A stretch of 12,823 nt of DNA from Bordetella parapertussis (GTDB lineage Bacteria > Pseudomonadota > Gammaproteobacteria > Burkholderiales > SG8-41): NCBI GenBank assembly GCA_945863085.1, contig CAMBCD010000041.1, positions 1 to 12,823 of the forward strand, written 5' to 3'. Below, piece after piece: positions 7,473 through 12,823 of this stretch. Every line of letters begins with the position of its first letter. Position 1 is the first letter of the stretch. The position numbers and the translations under genes were made by a program. The notes beneath the pieces were generated by a model that was not told the origin of the DNA, made no database searches, and saw nothing but the letters and a program-made list of their open reading frames with translations.

Positions 7473-7501
7473 GTGACGGCACGGTGAAATTTTTGTGGCG
7501 A
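7473..7501 (-). promoter_or_regulatory. Candidate Pho-box-like array before the phospholipase C gene
   Basis: Read on the minus strand, three elements lie at 11-base spacing: TCGCCAC (7501-7495), ATTTCAC (7490-7484) and CCGTCAC (7479-7473). Compared with the half-site CTGTCAC they match at 3-4, 5 and 6 of 7 positions. The best 18-mer (7490-7473) matches 11 of 18 consensus positions. A possible -10, GATACT, lies at 7451-7446, 21 bases beyond the box rather than the usual 10. This is the weakest of the three arrays. Confidence 0.33.
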
Positions 7502-7586
7502 ATCAAGGGCTTGCCGGAAATGACGGCCGTTAAATTGTTCAATAAAAACAAATAGTTATGAAGTGTCTCCCGAGTGGCAGCACCAA

Positions 7587-7616
7587 GCACAGCGCGCCCC
7601 GCAGGGCGCGCTGTGC
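7587..7616 (-). terminator. Perfect 13-bp hairpin downstream of mscL
   Basis: GCACAGCGCGCCC (7587-7599) pairs perfectly with GGGCGCGCTGTGC (7604-7616) around a four-base loop. It lies 45 bases beyond the mscL stop, between mscL and the phospholipase gene on the same strand. The minus strand continues TTGGTGC without a long T-run, so termination is likely but not textbook. The rest of the 221-base gap (7440-7660) holds an AT-rich stretch at 7530-7556 and the Pho-like array. Confidence 0.6.
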
Positions 7617-7660
7617 ATCAGAACAATGTGGTTCAGATATGCTGGTTCAAATGCGGTGTT

Positions 7661-8086
7661 TTATTTTTTCAGCGCATCACGGATTTCACGCAGCAGCACG
7701 ATGTCTTCTGCCGGTGCTGCTGGGGCCGCCGGCGCCGCCTCTTCCGCGCGTTTCATGCGGTTGATGGTGCGGATCAGCAGGAACACCGCAAACGCGATGA
7801 TGATGAAACTGATGCAGGTGTTGATGAAGGTGCCGTAATTGAAAGTCACTGCGCCGGCTTTCTGCGCGGCATCCACCGACAGGTACGGTCCCATGGTCGT
7901 GCCTTCGCGCAACACCACGAACAGGTTGGCGAAATCGACCTTGCCGAGCAGCAGGCCGATCGGCGGCATGATCAGGTCCTTGACCAGGGACTCGACGATC
8001 TTGCCGAATGCCGCACCGATGATGATACCGACGGCCATGTCGACGACATTGCCGCGCATAGCGAATTCCTTGAATTCCTTCAGCAT
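7661..8086 (-). CDS. mscL: Large-conductance mechanosensitive channel
   Basis: MscL is an inner-membrane homopentameric channel that opens under extreme membrane tension to release solutes after hypo-osmotic shock. The protein is 141 residues (E. coli 136). The N-terminal amphipathic helix and first membrane helix ([20 protein letters not shown], then [11 protein letters not shown]) are unmistakable. The second membrane helix is at about 86-108, and an [11 protein letters not shown] linker precedes a C-terminal helix. The start at 8086 is set by GGAGGAA seven bases upstream and by the family N-terminus; the open frame extends farther upstream but that part is not MscL. It is divergent from the PfkB kinase gene and ends before a strong hairpin. 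Confidence 0.97.
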   Translation of the reverse strand: MLKEFKEFAMRGNVVDMAVGIIIGAAFGKIVESLVKDLIMPPIGLLLGKVDFANLFVVLREGTTMGPYLSVDAAQKAGAVTFNYGTFINTCISFIIIAFAVFLLIRTINRMKRAEEAAPAAPAAPAEDIVLLREIRDALKK

Positions 8087-8141
8087 AACGGGTTCCTCCC
8101 GGTAGTTGTGAGCGGCAGCCGTCACCGGCGACCGTGCGCCG

Positions 8142-8171
8142 ATTATGCAGCAGGCATGCACGGAATTCCAA
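8142..8171 (-). promoter_or_regulatory. Candidate sigma-70 promoter for mscL
   Basis: On the minus strand TTGGAA (8171-8166) and CATAAT (8147-8142) are separated by 18 bases, and TG directly precedes the -10. This matches four and five of six consensus positions. Transcription would start about 50 bases before the mscL ATG, leaving room for the GGAGGAA ribosome-binding site. Confidence 0.45.
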
Positions 8172-8201
8172 TGCGTTGCCACGGGGAGGCAGAGGGGGCA
8201 T

Positions 8202-8210
8202 TGGTATAAT
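8202..8210 (+). promoter_or_regulatory. Extended -10 promoter for the PfkB kinase gene
   Basis: TGGTATAAT is a perfect extended -10 element, with TATAAT at 8205-8210. No well-spaced -35 is visible; TTGCCA at 8176-8181 is 23 bases away, which is too far. Extended -10 promoters can work without a -35. The start of transcription would be near 8217, giving a leader of about 39 bases. Confidence 0.6.
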
Positions 8211-8255
8211 CCGCAGACTTTTCCCTCCCATTGATTCATTTTCCAGGCGACTTCG

Positions 8256-9191
8256 ATGTCCACATTGATCTGCGGTTCGATGGCTTACGACACCATCATG
8301 GTGTTTAACGACCGTTTCAAAAACCATATCCTGCCCGACCAGCTGCACATCCTGAACGTCGCCTTCCTGGTGCCCGACATGCGCCGCGAATTCGGCGGTT
8401 GTGCCGGCAACATCGCCTACACATTGCAGATGCTCGGCGGCGATGCGCGCATCATGGCCACGGTCGGCGACGATTTCGGACCTTATGACGACCGCCTGCA
8501 GCGCCTCGGCATCGCCCAGGATCACATCTGCGGCGTACCCGGCAGCTTCACCGCACAGGCCTTCATCACCACCGATCTCGACGATAACCAGATCACCGCA
8601 TTTCATCCAGGCGCGATGAATCATTCTCATCAAAATCATGTCAGCGATGCCAAAGGCACAAAACTCGGCATCATTGCGCCGGACGGCCGCGAGGGCATGC
8701 TGCAGCATGCGCGCGAATTCCACAACGCCGGCATCCCGTTCATTTTTGACCCGGGCCAGGGCCTGCCGATGTTTGGCGGTCCGGAACTGGAGGAATTCCT
8801 GCGGCTTGCGGAATATGTCACGGTTAACGACTACGAGGCGCAGATGCTGCAGGAGCGCACCGGCAAAAAACTCGGGGAACTGGCGAAACTAGTCAAGGCG
8901 CTGGTGGTCACACTGGGTGCGCAGGGGGCTGTGGTGCACACCGGCGGTAAACAGATCGAAATTCCAAGTGTTAAACCGGAAGCGGTGCTCGATCCGACCG
9001 GCTGCGGCGACGCCTTCCGGGCGGGTCTGCTGTATGGTCTGGCTGCCGGTGCCGACTGGCCGCTGACCGGGCGGCTGGCCTCGCTGATGGGATCTTTGAA
9101 AATAGCTCAGCGTGGCGGGCAGAATCACCGCTTTACCCGCGATGAGGCGGCAGACCGGTTCCAGCAGGCTTTTGGCATGAAAATGTGGTGA
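8256..9191 (+). CDS. PfkB-family kinase, adenosine kinase-like
   Basis: This 311-residue PfkB/ribokinase-family kinase phosphorylates a sugar or nucleoside with ATP. It resembles the bacterial adenosine kinase type known from Mycobacterium tuberculosis, from the N-terminus ([15 protein letters not shown], with the following ILPDQLH and FLVPDM) to the C-terminal [17 protein letters not shown] at 246-262. The glycine-rich substrate-binding segment [16 protein letters not shown] is near residue 47. D252 is the expected catalytic base. The anion-hole motif reads GCGD, where GAGD is commonest in the superfamily. Adenosine is the best guess for substrate, with other nucleosides or sugars possible. 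The upstream extended -10 drives it, and slyB follows after 14 bases. Confidence 0.85.
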   Translation: MSTLICGSMAYDTIMVFNDRFKNHILPDQLHILNVAFLVPDMRREFGGCAGNIAYTLQMLGGDARIMATVGDDFGPYDDRLQRLGIAQDHICGVPGSFTAQAFITTDLDDNQITAFHPGAMNHSHQNHVSDAKGTKLGIIAPDGREGMLQHAREFHNAGIPFIFDPGQGLPMFGGPELEEFLRLAEYVTVNDYEAQMLQERTGKKLGELAKLVKALVVTLGAQGAVVHTGGKQIEIPSVKPEAVLDPTGCGDAFRAGLLYGLAAGADWPLTGRLASLMGSLKIAQRGGQNHRFTRDEAADRFQQAFGMKMW

Positions 9192-9205
9192 CAGGAGAAC
9201 GTATC

Positions 9206-9661
9206 ATGAACAAACGAATTCAGATCATGGGAGCGGTGCTGGTCGTGGCTGCCCTTGCCGGTTGTGCTCCGGGTCTTGGCGGCGGGTCTTATACGCGCGA
9301 CGAAGCGCGGCGTGAGCAGAACGTAAGGCTGGGCGTTGTCGAAAGCGTGCGTCCGGTGCAGATCGAAGGCACGCGTTCCGGCGTCGGCCCGGCGGCCGGT
9401 GCGGTGGTCGGTGGTGTTGCCGGCAGCACGGTTGGTGGCGGTCGCGGTTCTGCTGTGGCAGCCGTCATCGGTGCTGTGGCCGGTGGTGTTGCCGGTCAGG
9501 CTCTTGAAGAAGGCACGACGCGCAAAAACGGTGTCGAAATCACGGTCAAATTGAACAGCGGCGCATTGATTGCCATCGTGCAGGAGGCTGACGAAGTGTT
9601 TCACGCCGGTGACAAAGTACGCATCCTGTCCGACGGCCGCACCTCCCGCGTTACACATTAA
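9206..9661 (+). CDS. slyB: SlyB-like outer-membrane lipoprotein with glycine zipper
   Basis: This 151-residue lipoprotein closely follows E. coli SlyB (155 residues), a structural outer-membrane lipoprotein that supports envelope integrity under stress. The signal peptide ends in lipobox LAGC with lipidated C20. The following YTRDEARREQNVRLG and VESVRPVQIEG segments are SlyB hallmarks. Residues of about 70-105 form a glycine-zipper hydrophobic hairpin (repeated GAVVGGVAG, GAVAGGVAGQ). The C-terminal domain is a small beta-type fold. The start at 9206 is set by AGGAGA at 9193-9198, seven bases upstream; an in-frame GTG at 9185 inside the kinase gene is unlikely. It is probably co-transcribed with the kinase and ends in a clear terminator. 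Confidence 0.9.
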   Translation: MNKRIQIMGAVLVVAALAGCAPGLGGGSYTRDEARREQNVRLGVVESVRPVQIEGTRSGVGPAAGAVVGGVAGSTVGGGRGSAVAAVIGAVAGGVAGQALEEGTTRKNGVEITVKLNSGALIAIVQEADEVFHAGDKVRILSDGRTSRVTH

Positions 9662-9681
9662 TCAATCCGTGTTGAAGCATC

Positions 9682-9712
9682 ACGCGCGGCAGCCCTGCCG
9701 CGCGTTTTATTT
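9682..9712 (+). terminator. Rho-independent terminator after slyB
   Basis: ACGCGCGGCAG (9682-9692) is the exact inverted repeat of CTGCCGCGCGT (9695-9705), with only two bases between the arms, so the innermost pairs stay open. TTTTATTT follows directly. It lies 20 bases after the slyB stop and separates the kinase-slyB unit from olsBA. Confidence 0.9.
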
Positions 9713-9722
9713 GGTGGCGGCA

Positions 9723-9778
9723 CAGTCACCGATTTTTAACCGCCTGTTCATGCTGCTGTAACCGGCGGCTTCTAGCCT
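9723..9778 (+). promoter_or_regulatory. Candidate tandem Pho box promoter for olsBA
   Basis: Four 7-base elements lie at exact 11-base spacing: CAGTCAC (9723-9729), TTTTAAC (9734-9740), TGTTCAT (9745-9751) and CTGTAAC (9756-9762). The first and last match the CTGTCAC half-site at six of seven positions, the middle two at about four. Each 18-mer matches 11 of 18 consensus positions. Exactly ten bases after the last element is TAGCCT (9773-9778), which keeps the most conserved T, A and T of a -10, the geometry of known PhoB promoters. Transcription would start near 9785. Scores are by eye. Confidence 0.5.
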
Positions 9779-9809
9779 AGGGCCCGTCATCAATGACGGA
9801 GATCGCCCG

Positions 9810-10571
9810 ATGCTGGATCAAACCCGTAATCAAGCCGCACTGCGTGAGCGTCAGGCCCCAGCGCTTGCCGTTTCTTTTGCGCACAGTGCTGCTGAAGTGC
9901 TGGAAGCGCAACGCCTGCGTTACAAGGTGTTTGCCGGGGAGATGGGCGCGCGCCTGCCCGATGCGGAATCCGGCATCGACAGCGACATCTATGATGCGCA
10001 TTGCGACCACCTGCTGGTGCGCGACACCGGCAACGGCGAAGTGGTCGGCACCTATCGCCTGTTGCCGGGGCTGAAGGCGCGCGAAATCGGCAGCTTTTAC
10101 GCCGACAGCGAGTTTGACCTGACCCGCCTCGAACACCTGCGCGACGAGACCGTCGAGATCGGCCGCTCCTGCGTGCACAGGGATTATCGCAACGGCGCGA
10201 CGATTGCGCGCCTGTGGGCGGGGCTGGTGGCGTACGCGACACAGCGCGGCTACCGCTATTTCATGGGCTGCGCTTCACTGGGCATGGCCGATGGCGGCCA
10301 CATCGCTGCAGGTGTGTATCGCGGCCTGGCGCGCAACCATCTGTCGCCGGTGGAATACCGCGTATTCCCGCGTTGCGAATTGCCGCTGGAGGCGCTGGAT
10401 CGTGACGTCTCCGCATTGCCGCCGCCGCTGGTGAAAGGCTATATCCGCGTCGGGGCGTATGTCTGCGGCGCACCGGCCTGGGATCCCGATTTCAACACGG
10501 CAGACCTGCTGATGCTGCTGCCCTTGTCGCGCATGGATGCGCGTTATGCACGGCATTTCATGAACGGCTGA
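9810..10571 (+). CDS. olsB: L-ornithine N-alpha-acyltransferase, ornithine lipid synthesis
   Basis: OlsB transfers a 3-hydroxyacyl chain from acyl carrier protein to the alpha-amino group of ornithine, making lyso-ornithine lipid at the membrane surface. The 253-residue protein has the GNAT-like acyltransferase pattern of the family: RLRYKVFAGEMGA at 35-47, CDHLLV at 65-70, VVGTYRLLPG, and EIGRSCVHRDYRNG at 116-129. A C-terminal PPLVKGYIRVGAYVCGAPAWDPDFNTAD segment (its tail reads APAWDPDFNTAD) is also characteristic. GGAGAT at 9798-9803 lies six bases before the ATG. olsA follows closely, the usual gene pair. Ornithine lipid contains no phosphorus and replaces phospholipid during phosphate starvation in several bacteria, consistent with the Pho-box-like array upstream. 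Confidence 0.92.
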   Translation: MLDQTRNQAALRERQAPALAVSFAHSAAEVLEAQRLRYKVFAGEMGARLPDAESGIDSDIYDAHCDHLLVRDTGNGEVVGTYRLLPGLKAREIGSFYADSEFDLTRLEHLRDETVEIGRSCVHRDYRNGATIARLWAGLVAYATQRGYRYFMGCASLGMADGGHIAAGVYRGLARNHLSPVEYRVFPRCELPLEALDRDVSALPPPLVKGYIRVGAYVCGAPAWDPDFNTADLLMLLPLSRMDARYARHFMNG

Positions 10572-10620
10572 TTGTGGCTACATGAGGGCCGACACGCTGC
10601 ACACCTCTATAATGGCCGCC

Positions 10621-11388
10621 ATGAGCGGCGAGGGGACATCGGTGGTGACGCGCGGCTGGCGTCTGGTACGGCTCGCGCTGCATTTGCTGCAAGGGATGCT
10701 GACCATAGCCCTGCTGTTCCCGTTTTATACGCCGGCGCGCCGCCGCATCGCCGTCAAACGCTGGTCACATTCGCTGCTCGGCATGCTGGGCGTGAAACTG
10801 CATGTGCACGGTGAAATACCACGCAAGGGCGCGCGGCGCGGGCATGCCCCGCCGGCGATGCTGGTCGCCAACCATGTCTCGTGGCTGGACATCTACGCCA
10901 TCAACGCGGCATTGCCGGTGCGCTTCGTGGCCAAATCGGAAATCCGCAAATGGCCGGTGATCGGCTGGCTGAGCGCAAAAACCGGCACCCTGTTCATCGA
11001 ACGGGCGCGGCGTCGCGACACCGTGCGCATCAGCGGTGAAATTGTCGCCGCCATGCAGCGTGGAGATGTCGTCACGGTGTTTCCGGAAGGCACCACCACC
11101 GATGGGTCGCAGGTGCTGCGTTTCCACGGATCGCTGCTGCAGCCGGCGCTGCAGGCCGAAGCCCATGTCCATCCGGTCGCCCTGCGTTACGAGCGCGGCG
11201 ATGGTTCCTTATGCGTGGAGGCCGCTTATGACGGGGACAAATCGCTGTGGGATACGCTGCGATTGATTGTTGCCCGGCCGGTGATCCATGCCCATGTGTG
11301 GTTTCTGCAGCCCCTGCCGGCATCCGGAGCGGACCGGCGCACGCTGGCGCAGGCAGCACATGCCGCTATTGCGGATCGCCTGAAGTAA
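10621..11388 (+). CDS. olsA: 1-acyl-glycerol-3-phosphate/lyso-ornithine lipid O-acyltransferase
   Basis: This PlsC-family acyltransferase adds the second acyl chain; beside olsB the expected substrate is lyso-ornithine lipid. From 10621 it has 255 residues. The catalytic NHVSWLD motif (H85-x4-D90) and the FPEGTTTDG substrate-binding block at 154-162 are present, and a hydrophobic N-terminal helix lies at about residues 15-40. The start is uncertain. In-frame ATGs exist at 10582, 10612 and 10621. A GTG at 10642 has the best ribosome-binding site (AGGGGA, 10631-10636). The gene forms an operon with olsB. It could instead be a general phosphatidic acid-forming PlsC, but position favours OlsA. 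Its last 23 bases overlap the convergent apaH. Confidence 0.87.
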   Translation: MSGEGTSVVTRGWRLVRLALHLLQGMLTIALLFPFYTPARRRIAVKRWSHSLLGMLGVKLHVHGEIPRKGARRGHAPPAMLVANHVSWLDIYAINAALPVRFVAKSEIRKWPVIGWLSAKTGTLFIERARRRDTVRISGEIVAAMQRGDVVTVFPEGTTTDGSQVLRFHGSLLQPALQAEAHVHPVALRYERGDGSLCVEAAYDGDKSLWDTLRLIVARPVIHAHVWFLQPLPASGADRRTLAQAAHAAIADRLK

Positions 11389-12193
11389 TGACACCTTCGC
11401 AGCCGCATTGAAATACGCGGCGGTCTTCGAGGCGCAGTGCCGTCAGCCGCCGGCCCCACACACAACCTGAATCCAGTCCCAGCACATCGGGCCGCAGCGT
11501 CAGGCCCAGGGCGGCCCAGTGGCCGAACAACACCGGCGTGTCGCTGCTGCCGCGGCCCGGCACGTCGAACCACGGCAGATAACCCGCGGGGGCTCCGGCG
11601 AGACCGGTTTTGTGCGTGAAATCCATGACGCCTTCAGGCGTGCACAAACGCAAGCGTGTCATCGCATTGACGACCACGCGCAGCCGGTCGTAACCCGCGA
11701 GGTCGTCACGCCACTGTGCCGGTGCGTTGCCGTACATGCAGTTGAGGAATTCGCCGTAGTCCGGGCCCTGCAGCGCGGCTTCGACTTCTCGCGCCAGTGC
11801 CAGAGCCTGCGCGATGTTCCACTGCGGCAACAGACCGGCATGCACCATGGCATAACCGGCATCGGCATGCATAAGCCGCTGCCGGCGCAGCCAGTCGAGC
11901 AGTTCATCGCGATCCGGCGCCGCAAGCAGCGCATCCAGGGTGTCGCCGCGATGCGGCTTGCGCACGCCGGCCGCGACCACCAGCAGATGGAGGTCGTGGT
12001 TGCCGAGCACGCTGATGGCGCGCCCGCCCAGTCCGCGCAGGTAACGCAGCACTTCCACTGATTGCGGGCCGCGATTGACCAGGTCACCGACCAGCCACAG
12101 CCGGTCCTGCACCGGATCGAAACCGATGCTGTCGAGCAGGCGCCGCATTTCATCGTAACAACCCTGGATGTCGCCGATAGCGTAGGTGGCCAT
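11366..12193 (-). CDS. apaH: Symmetrical bis(5'-nucleosyl)-tetraphosphatase
   Basis: ApaH cleaves diadenosine tetraphosphate symmetrically into two ADP and, in E. coli, also removes Np4-type caps from RNA. The 275-residue protein is close to the E. coli length of 280. Metallophosphatase motifs are GDIQG at 7-11, GDLVNRGP at 36-43, GNHDLHLL at 64-71 and the HAG histidine H118; FGHWAALG and LDSGCVWGRRLTALRLED follow near the C-terminus. Glutamine in GDIQG instead of the E. coli histidine is, to my knowledge, common in other proteobacteria. The start at 12193 gives the family N-terminus MATYAIGD, but there is no ribosome-binding site. It is convergent with olsA. Confidence 0.96.
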   Translation of the reverse strand: MATYAIGDIQGCYDEMRRLLDSIGFDPVQDRLWLVGDLVNRGPQSVEVLRYLRGLGGRAISVLGNHDLHLLVVAAGVRKPHRGDTLDALLAAPDRDELLDWLRRQRLMHADAGYAMVHAGLLPQWNIAQALALAREVEAALQGPDYGEFLNCMYGNAPAQWRDDLAGYDRLRVVVNAMTRLRLCTPEGVMDFTHKTGLAGAPAGYLPWFDVPGRGSSDTPVLFGHWAALGLTLRPDVLGLDSGCVWGRRLTALRLEDRRVFQCGCEGVITSGDPQ

Positions 12194-12203
12194 GATTACG
12201 GAA

Positions 12204-12231
12204 AAAATACGGAAGGAAAATGGACGCTCAA
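12204..12231 (-). promoter_or_regulatory. Candidate promoter for apaH, short-leader or leaderless
   Basis: On the minus strand TTGAGC (12231-12226) and TATTTT (12209-12204) are separated by 16 bases, each matching four of six consensus positions. Transcription would start near 12197, only a few bases before the ATG at 12193. This fits the absence of a ribosome-binding site. Confidence 0.35.
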
Positions 12232-12233
12232 AC

Positions 12234-12262
12234 AAAAAGGGCGCAGCAACGCTGCGCCCTTT
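12234..12262 (-). terminator. Rho-independent terminator of the cytochrome c5 gene
   Basis: On the minus strand AAAGGGCGCAGC and GCTGCGCCCTTT form a perfect 12-bp stem (12262-12251 with 12247-12236) around a three-base loop. It is followed by a T-run ending near 12234. It lies 36 bases after the cytochrome stop and just before the apaH promoter. Confidence 0.9.
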
Positions 12263-12297
12263 GATTATGCATGAACGATGCCGCTTACTTGGGTACC

Positions 12298-12823
12298 TTA
12301 CTTGGCGAGTCCGGTCAGGTAATCCACTGCCGCCTTGACGTCGGCATCCGACAGCGAGGCATTGCCACCCTTGGGCGGCATCGCGCCCTTGCCCTTGAGG
12401 ACGGCGGTGTACAGTGCATCCTTGCCGGTTTTCAGGCGCGGCGCCCAAGCGGCCTTGTCACCGGTTTTCGGTGCGCCGGCGACACCGGCGGCGTGGCAGG
12501 CCATGCAGGCGGCGTCGTAGATACTTTTGCCCTTGGCGGCATCGCCGCCGGCTGCTGCGGGTGCTGCGGCGCCGGGTGCGGCGACGGCTACCACGGCCAC
12601 TGCGACCGGTGCCGGCGCGTTTGGATCCACCACCACGCTGCCCGCAGGCTTCAGGCGTTTGGCAACGGCTTCTTCGCTGGCCGCCGTGGCTTCCGGTTTG
12701 CGTTTGCCGTCCATGGCCAGCTGGGCCAGCATGATGATGACGGTGACCGGCACGATGAAGGACAGCAGGACAACAATAATCAGCTGTTTCGGTGTTTTGA
12801 TCAGGGAAGTGTGTTCGGGAGCT
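12298..12823 (-). CDS. Membrane-anchored cytochrome c5-type protein (5' partial)
   Basis: This is a monohaem class I c-type cytochrome for electron transfer on the periplasmic side of the inner membrane. The frame is open to the window edge (first complete codon 12822), so the start codon lies outside; 174 residues are visible. The start reads APEHTSLIKTPKQL and is followed by one membrane anchor (IIVVLLSFIVPVTVIIMLAQ). An Ala/Pro/Val-rich linker leads to the haem domain with CMACH (encoded at 12493-12507) and the likely axial Met in GAMPPKGG. The C-terminal helix ends DYLTGLAK. The GTG at 12753 lies inside the anchor and is not the start. Such proteins usually act near terminal oxidases; the partner here is unknown. 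Confidence 0.9.
   Translation of the reverse strand, partial: APEHTSLIKTPKQLIIVVLLSFIVPVTVIIMLAQLAMDGKRKPEATAASEEAVAKRLKPAGSVVVDPNAPAPVAVAVVAVAAPGAAAPAAAGGDAAKGKSIYDAACMACHAAGVAGAPKTGDKAAWAPRLKTGKDALYTAVLKGKGAMPPKGGNASLSDADVKAAVDYLTGLAK

Noticed and set aside
6477..7487. Plus-strand open frame (336 codons) opposite the phospholipase C gene
   Set aside because: The minus-strand product has all zinc ligands in order, while this frame has no domain and starts inside PAP2.
7520..7526. CCGTCAT on the minus strand (ATGACGG on plus) as a further Pho half-site
   Set aside because: It is 25 bases from the nearest element of the array, not a multiple of 11, so it is out of phase.
8087..8263. Upstream extension of the mscL frame to 8263
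   Set aside because: GGAGGAA before 8086 and the MscL N-terminus MLKEFKEF fix the start; the extension would cross the divergent promoter region.
7686..8723. Minus-strand open frame (345 codons) over mscL and the kinase gene
   Set aside because: It overlaps two clear genes in other frames and its translation is not protein-like.
9400..9520. Repetitive GGTGTTGCCGG-type DNA inside slyB
   Set aside because: It is the coding of a glycine-zipper segment, not a separate DNA repeat.

Overview
The window reads as chromosomal DNA of a betaproteobacterium. It is GC-rich, the accC-prmA-zinc-ribbon (DUF3426) order is familiar from that class, and the proteins (AccC, PrmA, Tpx, DgkA, OlsB, ApaH, SlyB, a membrane-anchored cytochrome c5) look betaproteobacterial throughout. 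This assignment is inference from gene order and protein style; no rRNA or other marker is present. I saw no mobile element, CRISPR array, tRNA or prophage gene.

Layout. 1-3174: an operon-like run of accC (5' end outside the window), prmA and a DUF3426 zinc-ribbon membrane protein. 3226-4282: orphan gcvH, then tpx. 4356-6580: dgkA, a GT-B glycosyltransferase and a PAP2 phosphatase, the last two overlapping. 6573-7439 (minus): a secreted zinc-dependent phospholipase C-like protein, tail to tail with PAP2. 7661-8086 (minus): mscL. 8256-9661: an adenosine-kinase-like PfkB kinase and a SlyB lipoprotein. 9810-11388: olsB-olsA for ornithine lipid synthesis. 11366-12193 (minus): apaH. 12298-12823 (minus): a cytochrome c5-type protein whose 5' end is outside the window.

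The most interesting signal is in the intergenic DNA. Arrays of 7-bp half-sites at 11-bp spacing, resembling the PhoB (Pho box) consensus, lie upstream of three units: the glycosyltransferase-PAP2 pair (4777-4805), the phospholipase C gene (7473-7501, minus strand) and olsBA (9723-9762). Together these genes could remodel the membrane under phosphate starvation. Phospholipase C would release diacylglycerol from phospholipid, the glycosyltransferase would turn diacylglycerol into glycolipid, PAP2 and DgkA would interconvert phosphatidate and diacylglycerol, and OlsB/OlsA would make phosphorus-free ornithine lipid. Known bacterial versions use the metallophosphoesterase PlcP with Agt. Here a PF00882-type zinc phospholipase C may take the PlcP role, which would make the arrangement unusual. 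The box matches were judged by eye and the grouping is a hypothesis.

Other regulatory features are clear rho-independent terminators after slyB and after the cytochrome gene, a strong hairpin after mscL, an extended -10 promoter before the PfkB kinase, and two convergent gene pairs whose coding ends overlap.
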